Shown here: piece after piece, positions 1 to 5,089 of the stretch
Numbering within the stretch: the first letter of the stretch is position 1
How the letters are laid out: each line of letters opens with the position of its first letter
DNA from: Cyanobacteriota bacterium
GTDB taxonomy: Bacteria; Cyanobacteriota; Cyanobacteriia; Phormidesmidales; Phormidesmidaceae
Assembly: GCA_027483425.1 (NCBI GenBank)
Contig: JAIXUR010000299.1
Span: 1 to 7,545 of the forward strand
DNA length: 7,545 nucleotides
Direction: 5' to 3'
Notes under the pieces: model-generated
The model's input: only the letters and a program-made list of their open reading frames with translations
The model's database searches: none
Told to the model about the DNA's origin: nothing
Translations under genes and position numbers: made by a program

Positions 1-220
1 AAACCCCAGCTAGGTTCAGCAGTGCCTCGTAGGCCCAGTGGTCGGGGGGTACATCTGTAAAGGGCAGCACTGGCGTACCGTCTGCCGCCGGGGCTAGAGG
101 CTCAGGGCGGGCGATGCTGGGGGCTGACTCGGCGTGGACGGGGGCGATCGCGGCCAGGGCGGCGATCGCTGTGCTCAACCCCAGGCCCAGAGCACCTCGC
201 CCAGCCAGGTGTATATTCAT
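1..220 (-). CDS. SLH-domain secreted/surface protein, N-terminal part (runs off window start)
   Basis: Seventy-three N-terminal codons are visible on the minus strand; the rest lies outside the window. The protein starts with a basic, then hydrophobic, signal peptide (residues 1-30, with a plausible cut after VHA). A Pro/Ala-rich linker follows, and then FTDVPPDHWAYEALLNLAG (residues 54-72), the opening of an S-layer homology domain. SLH domains bind cell-wall polymers, and in cyanobacteria they occur in outer-membrane porins and surface proteins. The iron-uptake porin family is possible, but too little is visible to choose. The start at 220 has AGGA eight bases upstream. Two further in-frame ATGs lie at 238 and 253, and the latter has AAGG about seven bases upstream, so the true start is open. 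A TAGAAT box (minus strand, 273-278) could be its -10. Two HIP1 octamers lie inside the gene. Confidence 0.85.
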   Translation of the reverse strand, partial: MNIHLAGRGALGLGLSTAIAALAAIAPVHAESAPSIARPEPLAPAADGTPVLPFTDVPPDHWAYEALLNLAGV

Positions 221-314
221 TCCAAGTTTCCTGCCCATACCAGACCTGCCCATGGTTTAACCTTCGTTCTCCATTCTAGAGACGTAATCCCTCGCGGCGC
301 TGGGGGCTAAAAGG

Positions 315-323
315 TGATACTAT
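315..323 (+). promoter_or_regulatory. Possible extended -10 promoter of thrB
   Basis: TG-A-TACTAT resembles an extended -10 element. No convincing -35 is seen at the usual distance. Transcription from about 330 would leave a leader of roughly 34 bases before the GTG start at 364. This is a motif-level inference only. Confidence 0.3.
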
Positions 324-363
324 CCTTGGCCTGATGGTTCCCTGTCTGCCGGAGGCTTTGGCG

Positions 364-1296
364 GTGTCAAGATCGAGTTCTGTGACGGTACCGGCTACAA
401 CCGCCAATATTGGCCCTGGCTTTGACTGTTTGGGGGCGGCGCTCACGCTGTATAACCGCTTCCACTTCACGATCCTTGACCAGGCTCCAGGAGTAGTCAC
501 GATCGATGTGCGGGGCCTAGAGGCCAACCGGGTCGTCACCGATGGCTCCAATCTCGCCTATCAAGCCTTTGCCAGCTACTTCCACAGGCGAGGACTTTCG
601 GTGCCAGCGGTGGCGATCGCCATCGATCTGGCCGTGCCTCTGGCCCGCGGCCTGGGGAGCTCGTCCACCGCCATTGTTGGGGGGTTGTTGGGGGCCAATG
701 CCCTCAGCGATCGCCCCCTCGATCAAGCGGCGCTGGTGGATATGGCCATTGCCATCGAGGGCCACCCCGACAACGTGGTTCCGGCCCTGGTGGGGGGCTG
801 CCAGTTGGCCGTGGCCGACGCCGATGGCACCTCCACCCTGTGCCCGATCCCCTGGCATAGCGACATCACTCCGGTCGTCGCCATTCCAGACTTTGAGCTT
901 TCTACAGCGGCGGCTCGCCAGGTGTTGCCCGCCACCTACAGCCGTGCCGACGCCATTTTTAACACGGCCCACCTGGGGCTGCTGCTGCGGGGGCTAGAGA
1001 GCGGTCGGGGCGACTGGCTGCGGGTGGCCATGGGCGATCGCATCCACCAGCCCTACCGCCAAACCTTGATCCCTGGCTACGAAGCGGTTGCCCAAGCCGC
1101 GATCGAAGCGGGTGCCTATGGCCTAGTCATTAGCGGTGCTGGCCCCACCCTGCTAGCCCTGGCTCCGTCCCAGGGGGCCACTCAGGTGTGTCAGGCCATG
1201 GCTAACGCCTGGCAAAGCAAGGGGCAATCGGTCATTGCTCAGGTACTGGCTCTAGAAACCCAAGGGGCACAGGTTTCCCCGCTGGCTGAGGGCTAG
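364..1296 (+). CDS. thrB: Homoserine kinase (ThrB), GHMP kinase family
   Basis: Phosphorylates L-homoserine with ATP to give O-phosphohomoserine, the substrate of threonine synthase; a cytoplasmic enzyme of threonine biosynthesis. The 310-residue protein has the usual family length. The GHMP features are in order: an N-terminal ATTANIGPGFDCLG segment (residues 11-24), the glycine/serine-rich ATP loop PLARGLGSSSTAIVGG (92-107), EGHPDNVVPALVGG (132-145), and the C-terminal SGAGPTLLAL motif (257-266). An in-frame ATG at 334 would add ten residues (MVPCLPEALA). However, GGAGG at 351-355 sits eight bases before the GTG at 364, so GTG is the better start. The gene is divergent from the SLH gene and is followed by a long spacer, so it is probably monocistronic. 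It contains three HIP1 octamers. Confidence 0.95.
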   Translation: MSRSSSVTVPATTANIGPGFDCLGAALTLYNRFHFTILDQAPGVVTIDVRGLEANRVVTDGSNLAYQAFASYFHRRGLSVPAVAIAIDLAVPLARGLGSSSTAIVGGLLGANALSDRPLDQAALVDMAIAIEGHPDNVVPALVGGCQLAVADADGTSTLCPIPWHSDITPVVAIPDFELSTAAARQVLPATYSRADAIFNTAHLGLLLRGLESGRGDWLRVAMGDRIHQPYRQTLIPGYEAVAQAAIEAGAYGLVISGAGPTLLALAPSQGATQVCQAMANAWQSKGQSVIAQVLALETQGAQVSPLAEG

Positions 1297-1303
1297 AGAG
1301 CCC
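1290..1303 (+). terminator. Small hairpin at the thrB stop codon
   Basis: GGGCT-AGAG-AGCCC forms a perfect 5-bp stem with a four-base loop over the thrB stop codon. No T-run follows, so a terminator role is only possible; it could also be chance. Confidence 0.25.
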
Positions 1304-1525
1304 CTGCCTGCCACCGATCTAGCAGATAGGATCCAGCAAAGGCCTAGAGCACCGGTACAGTCTCCGGCGCAGCCGCCCCAAAGCTTAAGATTTCGAGGTA
1401 TTGAGATATATAAATGTGAGCACTTAATTCAATTCATGGGTTCACTAAAAATGCCTCAAACGCTTACATAGCCTTCGTATCAGGGCTCTGGATATCAATA
1501 TTTTGAAATTTATTCTAAAAAATAC

Positions 1526-1555
1526 TTATCAAATGTTTATTAAGTTTCCTATACT
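1526..1555 (+). promoter_or_regulatory. Candidate ndhD promoter
   Basis: TTATCA (1526-1531) and TATACT (1550-1555) are separated by 18 bases. They match the sigma-70 consensus at four of six and five of six positions. This lies at the right edge of the AT-rich island. Transcription would start near 1562, just before the first leader hairpin. Inferred from motif match and position. Confidence 0.4.
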
Positions 1556-1566
1556 GAGGCCAGGCG

Positions 1567-1596
1567 CAAGATAGGTATATCTCCCTATCAATCTTG
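1567..1596 (+). other. Hairpin near the 5' end of the inferred ndhD leader
   Basis: GATAGG (1570-1575) pairs with CCTATC (1584-1589) around an eight-base loop. Outer CAA (1567-1569) can pair with TTG (1594-1596) across a bulge. No T-run follows, so it looks more like a 5'-leader structure than a terminator. Confidence 0.3.
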
Positions 1597-1811
1597 TAGT
1601 CCGGTTGTTTCTCTGTCGTATCCTTCTGGGCCACGACTCGCTCGCTGAAGTCCTCCGACCTCCTCGCCTAGGGTAGGCCGCCGCGAACAGCATTAGGTAC
1701 GCCATCTTTCTGAGATGGATTAGCCAAGGGTGTGTGTCCGCCTCAAGTCAGGCACTAAAACCGGAACCTGAATGCGCTGGCTGTTTTGTCATACTACTTA
1801 CCCGAAGTGTC

Positions 1812-3422
1812 ATGCTAACCGAGCAATTTCCGTGGCTAACGACCCTAGTGGTGCTGCCTTTACTGGCGATTCTGCCCATACCATGGCTGCCCAACCGCAA
1901 TGGGCAAACCCTGCGCTGGTACGCGCTGGGGGTTGGATTCATCGAGTTTTCTCTAATTATTTATACTTTTGTAAACTTTTATAGTCTTGACCAGTCGGGG
2001 CTCCAGCTGGTTGAGCGTTACAACTGGGTACCCCAGGTCGGCCTTACCTGGTCTCTCGCTGCCGACGGTTTGGCTATGCCCCTGGTGGTGCTAAGCGGTC
2101 TGGTCACCACCCTGGCTATCCTGGCTTCTTGGAATATCACCCGTCGCCCTCGCCTTTATTTCAGTCTGCTGCTGGTCATGTACAGCGCTCAGGTTGGTGT
2201 GTTTTTGGCCCAAGACCTGATTATGTTCTTCTTTATGTGGGAATTGGAGCTGGTGCCGGTGTACCTGCTGATTTCCATCTGGGGCGGGAAGCAACGCCTT
2301 TACGCCGCTACTAAATTCATTCTTTACACTGCCATTGGCTCTATTTTCATTCTGGTGGCGGCTCTGGCCATGGCGTTCTATGGCGACACCGTGACGTTTA
2401 ATTTGACGGAGCTAGCTCAGAAAGACTACAGCCTCACCTTCCAACTCTGGGTCTATGCTGCTTTCTTGGTGGCCTTTGCGGTTAAGCTCCCGATCTTCCC
2501 CCTGCACACCTGGTTACCCGATGCCCACAGCGAAGCTCCGGCTGCTGTATCGATGATTTTGGCTGGGGTATTGCTCAAGATGGCGGGCTATGGCTTGATC
2601 CGTATGAACATTGAGATGCTGCCCGATGCCCATCTCTACTTCGCGCCGGTACTCGCCGTTTTGGGCGTGGTGAATGTGATCTACGCCTCCATGACCGCCT
2701 TTGCCCAAGACAATCTGAAGCGCCGCATGGCCTACTCCTCAGTTGCCCACATGGGGTTTGTGCTGATTGGCTGTGCTTCCTTCACGACCCTGGGTATGAG
2801 TGGTGCTATGTTGCAGATGATCTCCCATGGTCTCATTGCGGCGACCATGTTCTTCCTCTCTGGGGTTACCTACGAGCGCACCCACACCCTCGATATGGAT
2901 GAAATGGGCGGGATGGCTCGCAAGATGCCGACCACCTTTGCCTTCTTCACGGCTGCGTCCATGGCGTCTTTGGCCCTGCCCGGCATGAGCGGTTTTGTCA
3001 GCGAAATCGCGGTGTTCCTGGGCCTAGCGACCAGTGATGCCTACAGCACCACCTTCAAGACGGCCATCATAGTGCTCTCCGCTGCTGGCGTGGTACTGTC
3101 ACCCATTTATCTGCTTTCCATGCTGCGTCGCATTTTCTACGGTGACGCTGGTCAAGTTGTGGCTAAGGTGTCTGGCATTCTAGATATTCGCCCCCGTGAA
3201 GCCTTTGTAGCCGCTTGTTTGCTGGTGCCCATTATTGGCATCGGTCTATATCCCAAACTAGCGACTCAGGTCTACGACGTGAAAACTGTCGAGGTTGCGA
3301 GCCGGGTGCAAAATACTCTGCTGGCAGCAGAACACCCCTCCCCGCTCTACGCTCACATTTTGGTTGCCCCCAGGGTGACAGTGGCCGAATTGCCCACCGC
3401 TGGGTTGACTCAAATCGACTAG
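1812..3422 (+). CDS. ndhD: NAD(P)H-quinone oxidoreductase subunit 4, NdhD1/NdhD2 type
   Basis: Proton-pumping, antiporter-like membrane subunit of thylakoid NDH-1, which passes electrons from reduced ferredoxin to plastoquinone in respiration and cyclic flow. The 536-residue protein is almost entirely hydrophobic helices. The charged residues of the MrpD/NuoM channel are present: Glu144 in MWELELVP, Lys225 in VKLPIFPLHTWLPDAHSEAP, Lys256 in LLKMAGYG and Glu398 in GFVSEIAVF. Spacing between them matches E. coli NuoM as I recall it (E144, K234, K265, E407), with a nine-residue offset after the first. An in-frame GTG at 1734 would add 26 residues unlike any NdhD start. MLTEQFPWLTTLVVLPLL fits the family, so ATG 1812 is chosen even though only a weak GAAG precedes it. 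The overall sequence suggests the D1/D2 respiratory/cyclic type, not the CO2-uptake D3/D4 type, but separating them needs a phylogeny. No ndhF is adjacent. Confidence 0.95.
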   Translation: MLTEQFPWLTTLVVLPLLAILPIPWLPNRNGQTLRWYALGVGFIEFSLIIYTFVNFYSLDQSGLQLVERYNWVPQVGLTWSLAADGLAMPLVVLSGLVTTLAILASWNITRRPRLYFSLLLVMYSAQVGVFLAQDLIMFFFMWELELVPVYLLISIWGGKQRLYAATKFILYTAIGSIFILVAALAMAFYGDTVTFNLTELAQKDYSLTFQLWVYAAFLVAFAVKLPIFPLHTWLPDAHSEAPAAVSMILAGVLLKMAGYGLIRMNIEMLPDAHLYFAPVLAVLGVVNVIYASMTAFAQDNLKRRMAYSSVAHMGFVLIGCASFTTLGMSGAMLQMISHGLIAATMFFLSGVTYERTHTLDMDEMGGMARKMPTTFAFFTAASMASLALPGMSGFVSEIAVFLGLATSDAYSTTFKTAIIVLSAAGVVLSPIYLLSMLRRIFYGDAGQVVAKVSGILDIRPREAFVAACLLVPIIGIGLYPKLATQVYDVKTVEVASRVQNTLLAAEHPSPLYAHILVAPRVTVAELPTAGLTQID

Positions 3423-3454
3423 GTTCAAATCGCCTGGGCTCTAGTCGCCTGGGC
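3410..3454 (+). repeat. Three degenerate 15-bp tandem repeats across the ndhD stop
   Basis: Units are TCAAATCGACTAGGT (3410-3424), TCAAATCGCCTGGGC (3425-3439) and TCTAGTCGCCTGGGC (3440-3454). Neighbouring units differ at three positions each. The first unit contains the ndhD stop codon (TAG, 3420-3422); the other two are non-coding. Confidence 0.75.
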
Positions 3455-3672
3455 CAAAGGCCATGGCTTGATCTGCTATACATTGCACCCTGGCTTAACC
3501 GTCGGGGTGCAATGGTCTTTAAAAGACAATTTTGATACTGGCCGCGGGCACCCTTAAGGGCAGGCAGAAAACGTCACACTAGTTAATAAGGCTGAGGATG
3601 ATCGACTGGCAGGGGATATAGCCTGCTGCTGCTCGAGCCCGAAGCCCATCTAGCTTGGGACACCTAGCCCCA
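3423..3672 (+). other. Intergenic region between ndhD and the zinc-ribbon gene
   Basis: These 250 bases hold the last two copies of the 15-bp repeat, the terminator-like hairpins at 3481-3527 and a 10-bp palindrome, CCCTTAAGGG (3551-3560). No gene and no clear promoter for the zinc-ribbon gene were found. Confidence 0.5.
3481..3527 (+). terminator. Probable ndhD transcription terminator region
   Basis: CATTGCACCC (3481-3490) is the exact reverse complement of GGGTGCAATG (3505-3514), a 10-bp perfect stem with a 14-base loop. A second small inverted repeat, GTCTTT-A-AAAGAC (3515-3527), follows at once, then AATTTT. The position 59 bases after the ndhD stop fits a terminator, though the T-tract is short. 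Confidence 0.5.
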
Positions 3673-3870
3673 ATGACCCGTCCACAGATATCGGTGCAGG
3701 TTTTCTCTGCGAAAGTTATGGCTCAACAACACCAGTGTCCTCACTGCAACAATCAAACTTTGCTGCGCATTGGGGTGCGGGGCATTCGTCGCTGCTCCCG
3801 CTGTAAAACCTATGTAGACGTTCGCCCCCGCCACTGGCTGAAGCGTTTAATCAACGATTTGGCTGCCTAG
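3673..3870 (+). CDS. Small zinc-ribbon protein (two CxxC knuckles), function unknown
   Basis: A 65-residue protein with two CxxC pairs, Cys22/Cys25 (QCPHC) and Cys41/Cys44 (RCSRC), 15 residues apart, which is the layout of a compact zinc ribbon. The intervening segment is basic (RIGVRGIRR) and the C-terminus is also basic (RPRHWLKRLINDLAA). This suggests nucleic-acid or ribosome/polymerase contact, but that is inference. I do not recognise a named family. The start is uncertain. ATG 3673 is used here, while ATG 3718 would give a 50-residue protein beginning MAQQHQCPHC just before the first knuckle. TTG 3655 is also in frame. None has a good ribosome binding site. The gene stands alone between two spacers. 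Confidence 0.65.
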   Translation: MTRPQISVQVFSAKVMAQQHQCPHCNNQTLLRIGVRGIRRCSRCKTYVDVRPRHWLKRLINDLAA

Positions 3871-3872
3871 TT

Positions 3873-3901
3873 CAGGGGATGCTTGAAACGGGAAACCCCT
3901 G
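3873..3901 (+). terminator. Hairpin just after the zinc-ribbon gene
   Basis: CAGGGG (3873-3878) pairs perfectly with CCCCTG (3896-3901) around a 17-base loop, starting two bases past the stop. There is no T-run. It is a plausible factor-assisted terminator or 3'-end structure. Confidence 0.35.
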
Positions 3902-4052
3902 GCGATGCTGGCCCTAGGGCTACCACAGATACCTGAGGTACGAGCTACCTGGACTCGCTTTTGCAGAATAAGGGTGGACTTTCCCTGGCTTTTCAGACAC
4001 CCTCTTAAACAGGATCAGCGAGAATGGGACTGTCCTGGTATGTAAAACCCCT
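3902..4052 (+). other. Spacer before the molybdopterin gene with several small inverted repeats
   Basis: Contains the perfect palindrome GCCCTAGGGC (3911-3920), AGGTA-CGAGC-TACCT (3936-3950), and AGGGTG/CACCCT (3971-3976 with 3998-4003). A TGGTATGTA stretch (4036-4044) ends nine bases before the next ATG and resembles an extended -10, but it would give an almost leaderless transcript. The function of these repeats is unknown. Confidence 0.35.
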
Positions 4053-4643
4053 ATGTCTGGAAAGTTTTTTCATCGACCCGGCCCCGAACTCGCCGATCGC
4101 GTTCCCCCCGGTCAGCATTTGGCCAAGGGATTTCCGGTACTGACCTATGGGGATACGCCCCAGGTTATTCAGGCTGACTGGTCGCTGACCATTACCGGGT
4201 TGGCTGAGGCTAGAACCTTGACCTGGGACGACATGATGGCTCTACCGCAGACCGACTTTACCGCTGACTTTCACTGTGTCACGACCTGGTCAAAGCTGGA
4301 TGTCGTCTGGCGTGGGGTTGCCGTCACCGATGTGATGGCGCAGCTGACGGTAGCTCCCGAGGCCATTCACGTGATGCTGCACTGCTATGGCGGCTACACG
4401 ACCAACCTGGCCCTAGAAGACCTGGTTCGACCCGAAAACTTTTTCGCCCACACTCTATTTGGGGAGCCGTTACCCTCAGAGCATGGTGGCCCCATGCGGC
4501 TGGTCGTTCCCCATCTCTATGCCTGGAAAAGCGCTAAATGGATGAGTGGGATTGAGTTTTTAGCGGCCCCCGCCCTGGGGTTTTGGGAACGCAATGGCTA
4601 CCACCACCGAGGCGAGCCCTGGGCCGAAGAGCGCTATGGCTAG
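4053..4643 (+). CDS. Sulfite-oxidase-like molybdopterin-dependent oxidoreductase (cytoplasmic, short form)
   Basis: A 196-residue protein of the oxidoreductase molybdopterin-binding domain superfamily (sulfite oxidase fold). The invariant cofactor-ligand cysteine is Cys75 in DFHCVTTWSKLD. Other family marks are WRGVAVTDVM (86-95), HCYGGYTTNLALEDL (110-124), EHGGPMRLVVPHLYAWKSAKW (143-163) and the C-terminal GFWERNGYHHRGEPWAEERYG (176-196), which is typical of the short stand-alone sulfite-oxidase-like branch. No signal peptide or Tat motif is present, and neither a heme domain nor a dimerisation domain follows, so it is predicted to be cytoplasmic. The substrate is unknown; sulfite is only one possibility. 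No partner subunit or molybdopterin-biosynthesis gene is adjacent. The start ATG has no clear ribosome binding site, but MSGKFFHRPGPELADRVPPGQ fits the family N-terminus. Confidence 0.9.
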   Translation: MSGKFFHRPGPELADRVPPGQHLAKGFPVLTYGDTPQVIQADWSLTITGLAEARTLTWDDMMALPQTDFTADFHCVTTWSKLDVVWRGVAVTDVMAQLTVAPEAIHVMLHCYGGYTTNLALEDLVRPENFFAHTLFGEPLPSEHGGPMRLVVPHLYAWKSAKWMSGIEFLAAPALGFWERNGYHHRGEPWAEERYG

Positions 4644-4660
4644 GCCGTGGCGATGGGGGC

Positions 4661-4963
4661 TTAGCGGTTGCCGTAGCGGCCCCAGCTTAAAAACGCTGTA
4701 ACCACGTACAGGACAATGGCCGACCCAATCACAGAGGGTACCACCGGTACCCCCTGGATGCCCCAGGTCAGCCAGGGCAGGGTCAATGTGTACTGCTGTA
4801 GGAGTGAGTTCACCACCCACTGGCCAAGCAATACCCCAATCAGGCCGATGAGCACCAGCCCAAAGAGTTTGCCGGGCACCTGGCGAGGCACCAGGATATT
4901 GGCGATAAAGGCGCAGGTGAGGGCAATGAGCAGTTGTACTAGCAGGTTGAGCAGGTCATCCAT
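4661..4963 (-). CDS. GlsB/YeaQ/YmgE-family small membrane protein
   Basis: A 100-residue hydrophobic protein with three predicted membrane helices: about residues 3-23, 31-51 and 77-96. The pattern ANILVPRQVPGKLFGLVLIGLIGVLLGQWVV and the late GSAIVLYVV helix fit the GlsB/YeaQ/YmgE (transglycosylase-associated) family. These are inner-membrane proteins often linked to stress responses, with no proven enzyme activity. The loop between helices two and three (NSLLQQYTLTLPWLTWGIQ) is longer than in the shortest members. ATG 4963 is supported by AAGGGG six bases upstream. The gene converges with the molybdopterin gene, only 17 bases from its end, and lies downstream of the GAF-LuxR gene on the same strand. 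A strong hairpin between them argues for separate transcripts. Confidence 0.85.
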   Translation of the reverse strand: MDDLLNLLVQLLIALTCAFIANILVPRQVPGKLFGLVLIGLIGVLLGQWVVNSLLQQYTLTLPWLTWGIQGVPVVPSVIGSAIVLYVVTAFLSWGRYGNR

Positions 4964-4986
4964 TTTTGGCCCCTTGCGGTGAGTTT

Positions 4987-5014
4987 CTTGCCCCAGATTG
5001 ACGGCAAGCTGGGG
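4987..5014 (-). other. Interleaved inverted repeats in the leader of the GlsB-like gene
   Basis: CTTGCC (4987-4992) pairs with GGCAAG (5003-5008), and CCCCAG (4991-4996) pairs with CTGGGG (5009-5014). The two pairings cross, so they are either alternatives or, with a shortened second stem, an H-type pseudoknot. This lies 24-51 bases upstream of the start codon. It may be chance. Confidence 0.3.
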
Positions 5015-5050
5015 ATGGGGAGAAGATTGATACCCTGACTGTACCCAGCT

Positions 5051-5078
5051 TGCTCTGACCTAAGGACAGGTCAGAGCA
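5051..5078 (-). terminator. Perfect 11-bp hairpin after the GAF-LuxR gene
   Basis: TGCTCTGACCT (5051-5061) and AGGTCAGAGCA (5068-5078) are exact reverse complements around a six-base loop. Three more pairs (GCT/AGC) are possible past a two-base bulge. It starts 11 bases beyond the stop of the minus-strand regulator gene. Neither strand has a T-run after it. Position makes it the likely end of the regulator transcript. Confidence 0.5.
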
Positions 5079-5089
5079 TAAGCAATAGG

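Larger units (their letters stand above)
1297..1811 (+). other. Intergenic region between thrB and ndhD: AT-rich island and probable ndhD leader
   Basis: These 515 bases hold no supported gene. The part from about 1389 to 1560 is strikingly AT-rich compared with its GC-rich surroundings. It is followed by a GC-richer part with three short perfect hairpins: GATAGG/CCTATC (1570-1589), GCCTA-GGG-TAGGC (1666-1678) and CCATCT-TTCTG-AGATGG (1702-1718). A promoter-like pair lies at 1526-1555. The layout fits a promoter in the AT-rich part with a leader of about 250 bases before ndhD. No riboswitch class was recognised. Confidence 0.5.

Noticed and set aside
334..363. ATG start adding ten residues to ThrB
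   Set aside because: A GGAGG ribosome binding site lies inside this stretch at ideal distance from GTG 364.
517..972. 151-codon open frame antisense to thrB
   Set aside because: It lies wholly within thrB, has a low-complexity Gly/Arg/His-rich translation and no family features; a by-product of GC-rich coding sequence.
1436..1471. Eleven-codon frame in the AT-rich island
   Set aside because: Too short, with no ribosome binding site and no other support.
1734..1811. GTG start adding 26 residues to NdhD
   Set aside because: The extension does not resemble an NdhD N-terminus, contains charged/Cys-rich sequence, and the ATG at 1812 gives the expected start.
1297..1811. Possible insertion-sequence remnant in the AT-rich spacer
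   Set aside because: No transposase fragment, terminal inverted repeats or target duplication could be seen.
3215..3535. 106-codon frame with repeated NRLGS-like units
   Set aside because: It overlaps the ndhD end in another frame; the repeated peptide simply reflects the 15-bp DNA repeat.
4716..4982. 88-codon plus-strand frame opposite the GlsB-like gene
   Set aside because: Antisense to a well-supported three-helix membrane protein and lacking any motif.
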